NCBI GenBank assembly: GCA_025738555.1
Contig: JAOVFP010000002.1
Location: 62,001 to 126,000, forward strand
Direction of reading: 5' to 3'
From: Cyathus striatus
Taxonomy: Eukaryota; Basidiomycota; Agaricomycetes; Agaricales; Nidulariaceae
DNA: 64,000 nt
Shown here: positions 46,398 through 58,126 of the stretch, one piece after another
Numbering within the stretch: the first letter of the stretch is position 1
Layout: each line of letters opens with the position of its first letter
Position numbers and translations under genes: made by a program
The notes under the pieces: generated by a model
What the model saw: the letters and a program-made list of their open reading frames with translations, nothing else
Databases searched by the model: none
Told to the model about the DNA's origin: nothing

Positions 46398-49300
46398 TAG
46401 TGTTGCTGCAAGGTGAGGTGAGGCGGTACCAAGGTCTTGGCTATTTCACCTCAAGGTAGCTTGAGGTATTATCAATGTACCTTGTGAGATCATGTGCTGT
46501 AGTTGTATGTTTAGTGTACCATAAAACAAAGTTGTAGATATACCTGATACTTCAGACATTTAAGTGCACAGATGAATACCAAGTGTCATTGAACACATAG
46601 ATTATTGATTATAGTCATATATCATGTTGTCCTGAGTGGCAGAGGGACTTTAAAACCTTTTAGAGTGTGAGGTGATCCTATCACAACATTGTATTAGCTT
46701 TGTATTAGCTATAACACATTAACTGTACACTTCAGTGATTCAGGCATACTTGTGTACTAATAGCAAGGATACTTCAACTACAAATACTATATGATATGAA
46801 GAAAGAATTCAAATGAAGGTGCTTCATTTTTCACACTATGCTACATACACTATATCTGTGCAAGTGACCAAATCAGTTTGATAATTTTGCTACAGTGAAG
46901 ACATCTCTGAGTTGTCTCTTCATGCCAGTGCCCACTGCCAGGTGCTCTTAGTTATCATTAACAAGAGCATCCCTACTATTTTTTTACTGTGTTACAAGCC
47001 TACCAGTGTACTTATAACTCATAAAAGTAGGATGGCGAACAACAGAAAATTAAGTAAGTGAAAGTACATCCACTTTCAATGCATAAGCACAGGCAATGTA
47101 GCTTAGGCATCAGCAAGGCTATACAGAAATATTTGCTAACATTTGGTCTCATCATCTCAAGGTAACTAGTGTGTACTGGAACTGTATGCATCGCATTTTT
47201 GGCTTCTTCCTTGGGCAACAAAACCTCCTGAAGGACCACCATGCCCCTTCACATTATCTTACATAAGCAATTAATATTGCATGGTAACTAAGTGAGAATG
47301 TGACAACAGTGACATGAAATCATCAATTATCTGCTGTAAAAGTCTTATTAAATTATTCTGTATGAACATAAAATGATAGAGAATACAGGTACAGCAGTAC
47401 AAGTCTACAACAATGATATTCAGGCTTAAACAAGGCTTATTATAGTGCTGAGACCAAAATCCCTCCAAAATCCAATTTCTGGTAGCAAATTGTGTGAGTA
47501 CACATCTTAAATCTCATATTCTTATAGATATATGTATTATACACTAAATACAAGCTGAAAATCTTGTTTCTCTTTTCTTCGGTCTGCTCCAAGCTCCCAT
47601 TGTATCATAGTCACCCATGAACCAATCCAACAATAACAAATAATATCATGTGATACTCAAAAGTCGAGACCAATCAACATACCCTGTTTCCCAGGGATCA
47701 CATTGTTCTCTTTCTCTTCCTCCACCACCATGCATCACTGGCACACCGCTCTATGACATCAAGACACACCCCACCCCCACAATACTTTTTAAGCTAAGTG
47801 TTCATACTCCTGTCTCAACCTACCTCTCATTCTATGAGAGAAGGAGAATGAAAGCCTACCCATGCATGCAGATTAAACACTAAATGGAATCGCACTCTCA
47901 TCTCAGTGCCCTTCTCGATCACCCGCAAGCTAGCAGAGAATGACGAGTATGAGTATGAGCATCTACAGTCAGAGTGTGTTGGAGTAGAAGTAGTAGCATT
48001 GGGATGTTGTTGGTACAGGGTGTGTTGAGGTGGCTGTGGTTGTAGGGGTTCGGATTGGTTGGTAGTGGACTAGGTGATTAAGTGGTGACATAGTAGCAGG
48101 ATCAATCTGTGGGTGGGTGTGGTAGATTGATGTCAAACAAGGTGGTACACCTTATATGAACCAGATGGTGTCAAAGGCATTGTAAATGGAAGGAACTGCA
48201 AGACAATGGGGAATTGCAAGATAATATGGGTGGGTATGTTGGTAGGATATATTATTAGTAGCCTATAATTATGGTAGCATGTATTTACATATACATACTT
48301 GTAAATTTAATAGTATCCATATATTAGCATGTACCAGAACTGCATGCCTCACCTTTTCAGCTTCTGCCTTACATGACAATGTCCTTGGACTCCTTGATTG
48401 ACCACCACATCTTATGATAATAGCTTATGTAATCAATTGATCTAACATGGGAACCCAGTGGGAGTGCGGGAATAGTGAGAGAAAATTGTCAGTAATCTGC
48501 TATAAAGTTGAAGAGGCACAAATAAATTGTTACACCATCCAGTTTAACTGAACATAATCAAGGACACAAGTTCAACAGTACAGCAGTGAGATTCAAGTTT
48601 AAACAAGGTTTATAGTGCTGGGACTTACTATTAGACAAATCCCTCCAAATTTCAGCAGAAAATCACATATCTAAAATGTCTATTCCTGTAGGTGCATGTA
48701 TTATGCATCATATACTCTAATATTTAAATACTATAGGTGCTGAATATTCCATTTATCCTTTCTCCAGACCCCCCAGGTTTTCACTGTGCCATAGATTGAT
48801 CATGGACCAATACAAATAATAACACACAATATTATGTGATACTTGAAACCAATCAACATACCCTAGTTTCCCAGGGAATCAGGGATCATGGTTGACCTGG
48901 TTCTCTTCCTCCACCACCATGCATCACCACTCTCTCACATGAAGACACTCCACCCTGACAACTCATTCAAGCTAAGTGCTTATACTTGTATTTTAGCCCT
49001 CTAATTCAACGAATGAAAGCCTACCAGCCAACTATCACATTGATCATTGATGCATACATATTCAACACTAAGTGGAACCATGCTCTTATCCTTACCCCAT
49101 TCCTTGTCTGCATCAACACTATGTGGTACTGCACTCACTTCCCATATTTCCTCCACCCCCTCCTTTTGCTTTCTTCAATGTCAATTCGATTTCTAGCCCA
49201 AGTGCGACTTCATCTGGCAATGTATATCTCCCTACTGCACCAGGGCCAATTGTACCATCCACAGGCTCACAGAGAATGATGGTTGTGATAACTATGAGTG

Positions 49301-50141
49301 TGAGCATATCCAGTCAGAGTGTGGTGAGTAGCAGAAGCAGGGCTGAGAGGGTAGTAGTCAGTATAGGGTGGGTAAAGGGTCATTGTGGTTGTAGGGACAA
49401 GATGATAAGGTACCATGACATAGTAGTGCAATCGACCTACACATGGGTGTGGTAGGTTGGGGTCGAGGTTGCATGTCACATATGAGCTGGATGATGGTAG
49501 ATGTGTCGTGAACAGAAGGAAATGAGAGACAATATGGAGTTGCAAGATAATATGGTAGGTGTATTGGTAGCATGTATTGTTCATAGCATGTAATTATGGT
49601 AGCATGTATTCTAATAGTATATATATATTATACACATATAACTAGTGTCTCAAATATCCTCAATTAATTCCACCCTTGTAAGTTCAGAGGTATGTACTAG
49701 TATGTACTACAGTTGGTAAGGTAGAAATATTGAAGGGACAATAGACCAATCACATGGTGAGAGTGAGACATCGCAGGATGTTGCTTAGCCTTGAGCTGAA
49801 AGGGAGAGGCATGTGGTTTAGAAACACTGTAATATATATTATGCACATACATCTTGAAGGAAGAAGTAGAAAGCAGTGTCTGGAATATCTCCACCTTCTA
49901 AGATATGTACTTAAGTTGATAACTTAAGATTGATGAGACAATGGACCCATCACATGGTGAGACTCTGACTTGAGAGCACAGCTTGTGATACATCGCAAGC
50001 TGAAACAGGGGGGGAGGCATGTGGTTTAGGAACACCATATTCATCTCAGTGTTACCAAGGTACCTCAAGGCACCACAATTTCCTTTCTGGGCACCTCAAG
50101 GTACCTCCACCTTGAAGACAGCTCACCTTGCGGCAACACTA
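46398..50141. mobile_element. 3.7-kb non-autonomous hAT element
   Basis: Ends TAGTGTTGCTGCAAGGTGAG and, in complement, TAGTGTTGCCGCAAGGTGAG. Flanking octamers TCACTAAG (46390-46397) and TTACTGAC (50142-50149) are diverged copies of an 8-bp duplication, and the host RT frame resumes across them. No transposase remains. The interior contains a ~1.2-kb tandem duplication and a ~230-bp tandem duplication at 49700-50030 (CATCACATGGTGAGA ... GAGGCATGTGGTTTAG twice). Confidence 0.8.
47140..49620 (+). repeat. two tandem ~1.2-kb units inside the hAT element
   Basis: Matching landmarks: TGTACTGGAACTGTATGC / TGTACCAGAACTGCATGC (47172, 48340), TTAAACAAGG(C/T)TTAT (47425, 48600), CCACCACCATGCATCAC (47721, 48909), GTAATTATGGTAGCATGTATT-type ends (48265, 49588). 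Period about 1170-1310 bp; copies ~75-80% alike. Noncoding. Confidence 0.7.
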
Positions 50142-50400
50142 TTACTGACCATGATGGGTATCATTACATTTTCCCACCATGCATCCCTCAGCAAGATATT
50201 TTTGTGTTTGAGGTCCCTGCAGTTGTTTGTGCCATCTTTCTTCTTTCTTCTTCAATTCACTGTGGGCCTCTAATTCCCAATACAACACTCTTCTCAAGAC
50301 CGTAGTCAAAGAGCTCTTGTGTCATGACTATCTCCTATGTGTTCTCTGGATCCCAGGTGATACACATGTAAAAAGAAAGCAACACACCTAATTTAAAATT

Positions 50401-51508
50401 CTTATGTCTTGGCTTCAAGACCCCAGTACTAAATGTGTTGAGTGAGGAAAACAGTGGGGAGGGGCTGAGTTCCTGTGCTGCCTCCCATAAATAAACAAGG
50501 GATAAAAAGAAACCTATTAAAACATATCAACTCTGCATTAGTACTGGTTTTAAACTATTAAACCAATAAAATATATTAAACACTTTACCTTTCAAAATGA
50601 CATTGCATTCTGGACATGAGTACCATGGACCCAGAACTAAGAAAACTGACAGTGGCAAAGTCAAACATGATACCATGTGGAATACAGACAAAAAGGCAGA
50701 CTGACCAAGACCTTAAAAATGAAAACCCCTAGATCCTGAGACACAAGACACAAGGCCAGTAAACTTGCATGAGAATGATGAAGAACCAGACTGAGACCAT
50801 GAGAGAGAGTGTGTGTGAGAGAAGGGGAAAGGAAGAAAGAAACCAGTGGGACCAAGTACCTTGATGGTCAGGAGTTCCTGTGGAAGCAGGGAACTGACCT
50901 GCCAGACTGATGTAAATGAAATGATGCAGAATGGCTTATGCTGCCGCATCGGCTGATTACCCAATTAGGAAAGTAACTGAACAGATGCTCAAATGAGCAT
51001 GCATTGCGGAAAGGGGGTGCACCGGGCTATGCGCATGATTGGCTGACTGCCATCTGGGCACTGACGCAATGGTTGCACAGTTGAAATACCTCGAAATCAA
51101 ATAGAATATATTAGGCATGTATTACTATGCAATTTGTAATTAAATAGATAAGAAATAGGTGCACAGCAGGGGAAAAGGGAAGGAATAAGGCAAAAACCGC
51201 CAGGCATTCTTCCCTCCCACAGATAGAGTTGTTCAGATGAGAACCAGATATAGTTATGAAATGTTTTGATACGGAGAAATACATACCAAGTTTACTGAAA
51301 TTGAATATCTTGACTTTGAACACTTTGACGTGTGAACAAGAATAGCCTAAGTTTAATTGGTCTATTTTTACTTTGATCTAAATTTGGAATTGATGTGATT
51401 GTGCCCCTCAAACTTACTGAAATTACACTTTGGGATTTGAGTATTATTATTATTCTTAGGATTTCTATTCTAAGTACATAAGTATTACTTAACTTGTCGC
51501 ATGACTCA
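50401..51508 (+). repeat. probable 5' LTR region of a Ty3-type retrotransposon (left end not found)
   Basis: Sequence ends ..GACTCA at 51508 and is followed by AAATTTGGAGCCCACTGC, a primer-binding-site-like leader next to the LTR end as in many basidiomycete Ty3 elements. The Gag frame begins 140 bp later. The LTR start could not be located, and no second copy to pair with it was found in the window. Confidence 0.35.
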
Positions 51509-51646
51509 AAATTTGGAGCCCACTGCAAGGGGGTGAGAGTTCAATTCCAGACAAAGACATTTTATAAAAAGACAATAACTTCGAAATAAAAAATCGAAAA
51601 ACCGCAGAAAAATCGCAATAAAATCATAAAATATTACTAAGTCATT

Positions 51647-53970
51647 GTGGCTAGTGATAAAACACGTAAACATACATCCTGCACTTCGCAGAAAGCAGGA
51701 TTTGAAGTATACACTCCCCCAGTCAGAAAAAGAAATAGAAGAGAAATTTCACAGAGTCAGAACACTGTACCTGAGCCTGTTAGTCAACCTGAAATATTGC
51801 CAGAGACATCATATGAAATTCTGAGAGTAGAGACAGAAAGAGTAGAATCCAGTGAAGATGAACAAGTCATTCCAGGTGCATTTTTAACTGAACCTACACC
51901 AGAATCATCTGACGAAGAAGCTGAAGAGTCCGAAATTGTACTTGCATTAGTCAGTACACTAAGACAAGTCAGTCTGGCTGACTCTACTGAATCTGTACCA
52001 ATTGACAGGGCAATAACTCTGCCACAAGAAAGAGAAGAAGAGATCATATTACCTGAAATCGAACCAGACACAGATTCTGATGACAAAATGGTTAGAGGAA
52101 TCCCACCACCAACAAGTTGTAGAGCAGGCAAAATGCCTGCGATGCGATTCAGGAATTATCCGATACATCAAGACGTTCCAAATCGGATTACGTAATCACG
52201 CATCACGCATCATTGATGTGTCTGCCGCTCGTCTCAACCTGTCCTCTCCTTCCGCTCGCTCTCTTCATACTATCCTCAAATTATACCTCTTTGTTCACCA
52301 TTCCGACACTATACCAAACTCCTGCGGCGCGTCGGGCTCTCAAAATAGCTCCGACATCGGCACCAACACCAGACCCTGATGTTTGGAAAACTTATCCCCT
52401 CGCAAACCTCAACACATTGGACTATCTTACTGAGTTTCCTATTTATTTCTAATGTTTCACACTTTTCCTTTTACATCTTTCATCCGATATAATTAGTCTT
52501 ACTTATTTTAGATTATTAGTTTTCTAGTATTTAAACACCTGTAGTTATTCTACAAACATCTAATTAATTTTCCTTCACCTTAGAACACCCCAGATCAGAC
52601 GGATGTCTCAATCGACTCATTTATTATTCTTTGTCTAGGTACACCCAACCGACTTACCACCTCTTCAAAGTCATGATAGTCCACAATGGAATGGTGATGG
52701 GAGACAGTTGAAGGACTGGTTAAGACAGTTGGAGATGCTATATGAGCATTATGCAGAGAATGGGGATAAGAAAAGGATAAGACATGCTGTTGGGTGCATT
52801 GAGAAGTATGAGGTAGCAGAACAAGTGGAAAAATTCACAGAGTCCAAAGGTACTAGCTGGACTCAATTTAGGCAAAAACTTTTGATAGAATATGATCCTG
52901 ATGAAGGAGAAGAGCATGGATCTGCATCAAAGTTAGAGAAAATGGCCAGAAAGCAAAGACTTATTGGTGATGGTGATTTCCATGAATGGAAAGAGTTTAA
53001 GAGAATGTTTATAGATGAAGCAGAAAAGGGTGCTGAGCCAGAGAAAAATAGTTTGTTTACAAACTGTTTCCTGGTGAACACTCTAAGTAGTGTATTTACA
53101 GAAGACTTTAGAGAAAAATTGAATACACACTTATGATTCATGGACTCTAAAGTTGTAGTGGATGAGACTTCACCAAAGAAAAGACTGAGAGAGGACCCCT
53201 ATACTCTGAAAGAAGTTGTAGCTGCAGTGGACAAATTAATGGATACAGTGCCAATAGGCAGAGTTGCAAATCTATACACAGAGATTGGTGGGAAGTCTGG
53301 AAGTATAATCAAGAAGGAAGTAATGGAGAGTGCACTTGCTGGAAGTAGTAAAGACAGCTATAACAAAGTGCAAAAAGAGATAGAAGGTCTACAAAATGAG
53401 ATGAGAATGTTGTTGCAAAGTCAGATGACACTTGTGCAGGCGCAAAGTAATCAGTACTGACCCCCTGTAAATAATTGGGGACCACCACAGAATACAACAT
53501 ATCAATTCCGGAACCCAGTAAATCCAGGGACAGGAGGATATGGAGGACATGGCATGAACCGGGATTGTCACTATTGTGGCAATTGTACTGATGGACTGTG
53601 TAATTGCAGAGTGTGAGCAAAAGACTTGCAGGACAGTTTGATAAAAGAATTGTCAAATGGTAGAGTAGTGATGGGGGCAAGTGGAATGGCTGTCTTTAAA
53701 CATGATGGTCCACTTAGACAAGAAGTTGAAAGAATAATGCAGATGAAAGAATCTGAAATAAGACAAGTCCAGCCAGAAGGGAAAGTGACACTTCTGCAGA
53801 ATGCTGGAGGTGGAATGGAACCACCAGTGCATTTGTTACAACAGATGCAGCAGTACTCTGGATGGTTTGAAAGACAAGGCTGGAGTGTACCTTCACAGAT
53901 GCAAAGGAGTAGTGAACAGTACTTGCAGACAAGGGGGGGTAAAGAAACCAATCCTAACTTGGATTTTTAA
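51647..53970 (+). pseudogene. Ty3-type Gag polyprotein with in-frame stops and an insertion
   Basis: 51647-52150 encodes an acidic Ser/Glu-rich N-terminal region (KHTSCTSQKAGFEVYTPPVR.., ..DKMVRGIPPPTSCRAGKMPA). From about 52640 a single frame runs to 53970: HDSPQWNGDGRQLKDWLRQL, then WTQFRQKLLIEYDPDEG and WKEFKRMFIDE (capsid-like helices), DPYTLKEVVAAVDKLMDTVP, and a zinc-knuckle relic CHYCGNCTDGLCNC in which the expected His is Asp. Three in-frame TGA codons interrupt it (53134-53136, 53458-53460, 53617-53619), each derivable from CGA or TGG by one transition. The ~490 bp between the two coding parts (52150-52640) is an insertion or an intron. Pol is absent. Confidence 0.6.
52150..52640 (+). 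other. ~490-bp interruption of the Gag frame
   Basis: GC-richer and CT-richer than its surroundings. One frame reads ..APTPDPDVWKTYPLANLNTLDYLTEFPIYF then stops. It ends in a pyrimidine-rich stretch and GTCTAG just before the Gag frame resumes, so it may be an intron-like insertion or a fragment of another element. Its exact limits and identity are unresolved. Confidence 0.3.
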
Positions 53971-54416
53971 CAAGTCCGAGGAAGAAGTGGCACTGAACAC
54001 CCAACCCAGTACCACAACCAGTAGCTGCTGGTACTCCAGAGGAAGAAGTTAGGCCAAAAAGTGCACAGCACAATATACCTGATATGATAGAATCTGTTTT
54101 GAATGTTCATGAAGGTGTTTCTGTGCCTATGTTAAATAAGAAAGTACAAAATAAGAAAAATGAAAAAGACTCTACAAAATTAGATAATCAGAAAAACTTA
54201 AAAAAAATTATGTTACCATTTCCCGAACATCCTTTTAAACATGTAACACCTCAGAATGGTACATATGGAGGAAGTAGATGATGATGAGGCACCACCAGTA
54301 CCAAGTCCATGGAAACCTAGAACAGTATTGCTAAGTCAGTTGAAGTTGGATGATCCAAAATGCAGATCTATCAACAAAAACAAGCAAGGCAAAGAAACTT
54401 GTGTGTCAGTATGACA
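53971..54416 (+). other. decayed downstream part of the Ty3-type element
   Basis: A frame at 54084-54281 (Lys/Asn-rich, ..LNKKVQNKKNEKD..) lies in a different phase from Gag, so there is at least one frameshift. No protease or pol motif was recognised before the next hAT element. Confidence 0.35.
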
Positions 54417-56582
54417 TAGTGTTGCCGCGAGGTGAGGTGAGGTGAGGTGTTACCAAGGTGTCGGCTAATTCACCTCAAGGCAGCTTGGGGTGATATCGAT
54501 TTACCACTGAGATGATGCACTGTATGCATCTGTTTGGTTGGTATAGCTTCTAATGAAACTATGTAGGTATGTACTATGTTAAATATTTCAGACAATTGTG
54601 TAGTGTACTAAAGGCTACTATATGTTGGTCAAATCTATTAGTGATCCAACTGAGTATCGTGCTGCCCTTTCAATATCATATCCTCCATAACTGATGAGTC
54701 GAGATCTATTATGATAGCACACACATCCTCAGAGGTTATTAAAGCTTCCGTAAAATTGAGGCATTTAGAACATGTTATGTACTTGAGAATTTGAAGTCCA
54801 TCCATTGTATCCGTCAACTGTGATTGACGGAGTGTAGGTATTTATCTCTTTGCTTGATGAGAACACTGGCTCACAAGATACAGTGGAAGCTTGAGCTGGA
54901 ATAATATCAAGTGCAATACGATAATTAAGGAATGGGGAAATTGAATTGTTGGCTCTAAAGGTAAATATAATGTTAGCAAATGAAGAGGGAACTGAGACTA
55001 CATAGAATTTACCTCCTGGAAGTCCTGGAACACAATGAGATCAAACAAACTTTTCTTCAACGGCAGCATTGTCTTTACATCTGAGCTCTGCATTGGAAAT
55101 ATGTTGAGAAAGAACAGATGGCTGCGAGTCTTGGAGGGAACTCGGAAGTCAACATGCTGACAATTGATAAGCTCCCAGAAGAAAGGCTTCTGGAAGAGCT
55201 TTCATTTTTGTGTGACTTCCACTTTGTGTACGATACCCAGAACCTTGCCTTTTATTCTTTGGAACTGATACACCTTAAAACTATTTAATGTTTAAATCTC
55301 TTTATTTGTCATATAATATTAGAACTCAGTATTAGTAATGCACATCATGAGTACAAGGGTTGGGGCGAGTCCTGAGTTGCCAATCAAAGTGTTCTATTTT
55401 GAATACATTACTAAGGGAATGGGACATCTGAGAGCTGGGGTTGAGTCCTGCACTGCCAGCAGAAATATCTATTTGATATATACTAAAGGAATAATACAAG
55501 ATGTGTACTATCTAATTACTAGAGTCCAAAAGACTATGTACAGGCACCCAGTACTTGATTAAACCTAAGGGAACGCGTTACACGTGTTCTTGTCACGTGA
55601 TCGAACACGAGGCGTTAGAACCGTTATCTCCGAACCGGTTACTGCGGTTACGCATAGCCCGGAACACATCATGTGACTTCGTACTTGTACTCCGAAATTA
55701 TCCCGCTGTTTGATCTACCACATGGAATTCCACATGTATTGTTGCTCCTGCATGGTCAATATGTTGGAAACAACATTATGTCGTCATATAGAATAGTCTA
55801 GAGTAGTTCCTTTCCATATATAGGTACTGTACAGTTTTATTTGTAGAAGATATATAAGGAGGACAGGAATAAGGAGGAAAAGCAAGCAATCCCAGGAGAA
55901 ATCCTAGGCTTCTTCCACTCTAGGAGTGTAATAAATTGGAATAGAAACGAATCTGAACAGTACTTGAACCGAGTAATTTCGTATTAGAAAGAATATTTAA
56001 TCTATAGTTTCCTACCTTTATACTAGTTTATACATTATCTGTGTTTTCTCTCCCTTGAACTTAAAGCCTGTGGTTTGCGATGATTATTTGAATATTACAA
56101 TATATATTAGTAGTATTTAAATACAAATCACAAATTCGGAGCATCAGAACATTCAATGAAGTTCCTCATAGACTAGGAGGATGAGTGATAAGGTTGGAAG
56201 GCTCGTGTCGCCTGTGCAATTTTCTTTCAACTTTGCAGTGTTTCCTTTGCCATAAAATAATGCCTATGGCAACAGCTGTTTGCGCTAAGTATGTATTACA
56301 ATATTATAAAACAGAATGAAAAGCGAGGTTGTTAAGGAATTTGTAAGGCAGTACGTACAGCACTGAGTACATAGGAGATGAAGTCACGTCTCAGAGGCTC
56401 ACGGCGCGTTGACAAGTACACATTGAAACACGTAAGGGAAAGTAATTGTTCATGTTTGACTGATTACCTCAAGGTACACCTTAACTCAGTGTTACCAAGG
56501 TACCTTGAGGTGCCCAGAAAAGGAATTTGTGGCACCTCAAGCTACCTTCACCTCGGTGGCAACTCACCTTGCGGCAACACTA
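54417..56582. mobile_element. 2.2-kb non-autonomous hAT element containing an LTR
   Basis: Ends TAGTGTTGCCGCGAGGTGAG and, in complement, TAGTGTTGCCGCAAGGTGAG, the same family as 46398-50141. Target octamers GTATGACA (54409-54416) and GCATGACA (56583-56590) match at 7 of 8. No transposase. An LTR-like insertion occupies about 55585-56132. Confidence 0.85.
55585..56132 (+). repeat. LTR-like sequence with adjoining primer-binding site
   Basis: Begins TGTTCTTGTCACGTGATCG and ends ..AAATCACA, followed by AATTCGGAGCATCAGAAC, the same type of leader that follows the LTR at 51508. It contains a promoter-like TATATAAGGAGG and a later AATAAATTGG. No internal domain or second LTR follows, so it is a truncated element. 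It is GC-richer than the host hAT. The left boundary is a guess from the TG..CA rule. Confidence 0.4.
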
Positions 56583-56629
56583 GCATGACACCCTTCAACT
56601 TACCATATCTTACTACCCCCACAGCATGC

Positions 56630-57184
56630 GTTAGGGGCAATATCCAAATGAATACATGTCTTACCGAGTCTCGGCAGCCTGCCCGGGAGCCCTGGACTCA
56701 TGAGCGGCTACTTCGAGAGCGCGCTATCACCTTTGGATATGCAATTGGCCGTTCTACTACTAGCAATTGCACTAGCGCTATCAACTCTTACCTTACCTTC
56801 TGCGAGTCCCACAATATCCCCAGCGAACCCACAAGCAATATACTCAGCATTTATATTATATATATGTCTCCCCACATCAAATCCTCCTCGATCTCCACTT
56901 ATTTATCCGGCATCGTCCACCTCCCTGAACCTTACTACCCCACAGTTCGAGAAGCTCGGGACTCGTCTCTGGTGCGGCGCTCTCTACACTGTGTGCGTCG
57001 CCGCTTCCACAATTCATCAGCGCGGAAGCCGCCTCTTCCCCTCTCCCTTCTTTCCTCCATTTGTGCGTTACATCAATCCTCTCATGACCATGACACTCTT
57101 TTGTGCCTCGCAATTTTGGTAACTGGATTCTTCGGCCCCCCACGCCTTGGGGAACTTGTGTTTCTAATTTTCGATCCCCATTGA
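56630..57184 (+). pseudogene. tyrosine recombinase fragment (DIRS/Ngaro or Crypton type)
   Basis: The frame reads RALTFG-like RAITFGYAIGRSTTSNCTSA, INSYLTFCESHNIPSEPT, SPHIKSSSISTYLSGI and YPTVREARDSSLVRRSLHCV. This is the SAM-like core-binding domain of basidiomycete transposon tyrosine recombinases. The first catalytic Arg survives in PPRLGELV (normally LxRxGEL), and then the frame stops at 57182-57184. The H-x-x-R and Tyr catalytic motifs are absent. It starts directly after the hAT right end. Codons are GC-richer than those of the RT at 46 kb, so the two may come from different elements. Confidence 0.6.
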
Positions 57185-58126
57185 CTAACCTCTACTATAC
57201 AGCGTGTCCAGCTGGAGTCCTTTCAGTGCTTGTCTCACGAGGATAATACTTAAGGACATCAGCTTCCTGGCCTCACTGTGAAAAACGGTTGTAGTCGGTG
57301 GCCAAAGTCGCAGAAGCTCTGAGGGTTGGCGGGTATGGCGGGTGCATCAGGGAGAGATGTAAGGACAGATTTTTCAAACTTTCTTGCATTTCCTGCTAAT
57401 GCCAGTACTTACATATCCAAACCGCTGAATCAGGCAATTAAATAACACCCCGAATAAGCATCTCAACTTGATATTGCATATAATTGCACCAATGACTCTT
57501 GACAACGGAATAGGCGCTTTCGGGTTATTCTCGTCTGCAAGAAATAGATCCTTGCACTGTTAATGCACAACGAAAACCAGGGTTGTCTGATGTATAACCA
57601 TGTACGGTTTTGGCTACGCATGGACTGTCCTGTTCTTAAAACAGAGTACGATAGCAGTGCCGCTTATTTCGGAACTATAGTAGGGTATAGTGGCAGTCCT
57701 ACCATAAGTCGAGACTAGTATCACTAACTTGACAAGATTTTTATCAACTTCTGAATGATCATGAGAGGTGGTACTGAGCGGCTCGCCGTTACAGCTCAGA
57801 CTTTGATTGTCCATATTTCTCCAACTTCATGTTCATGTACTTATCGCTAAAGTCAAGACAAGCTCACTCGACAATGTTTGCATCTATGAAGTTATTCAAA
57901 ATTTCCCGGTTGCGATGCGAGCATACGTCGGGTATCTTCGAGCTGAAGAAAATGCATTGATGATGAACACAGGTTAAATCCTGTGGAACATTTATATTTA
58001 GTTTTCATAGATCTATACGCATTTATAATGCTGCATGATGGTGGGATAAAACGAAACGGATTATAAGTAACCTGTGAGTTATGAACTAAGATTTTGTCAT
58101 CCCCAAGTTCTTGCCCACTTCGAGCT
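57185..58126. other. intergenic, nothing recognised; promoter of the membrane-protein gene at its right end
   Basis: Possible decayed remains of the recombinase in the first 150 bp. No other coding signal. Confidence 0.4.

Larger units (their letters stand above)
45870..50400 (+). pseudogene. DIRS/Ngaro-like reverse transcriptase-RNase H, split by a hAT element
   Basis: 46003-46397 reads LVLFKSDFKSTYQLIPMAP, VKQIVTLLNGQCHVDQCNIF, GGSPSSGVWILVNSLATWAG and IPDIFQYSDNIF. This is the RT palm of the basidiomycete DIRS-type RTs, in which KSD carries the first catalytic Asp. The second, normally Y-x-D-D, is YSDN here and so defective. A stop lies before AELFSLFWDELGIPHKKEKQ. The hAT at 46398-50141 interrupts the frame after FGSSL, and it resumes with (L)TMMG after 50142. 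TLLKTVVKELLCHDYLLCVL followed by WIPGDTHV (about 50290-50370) fits the end of an RNase H domain. Much of RNase H is deleted. Upstream stops show further decay. Confidence 0.65.
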
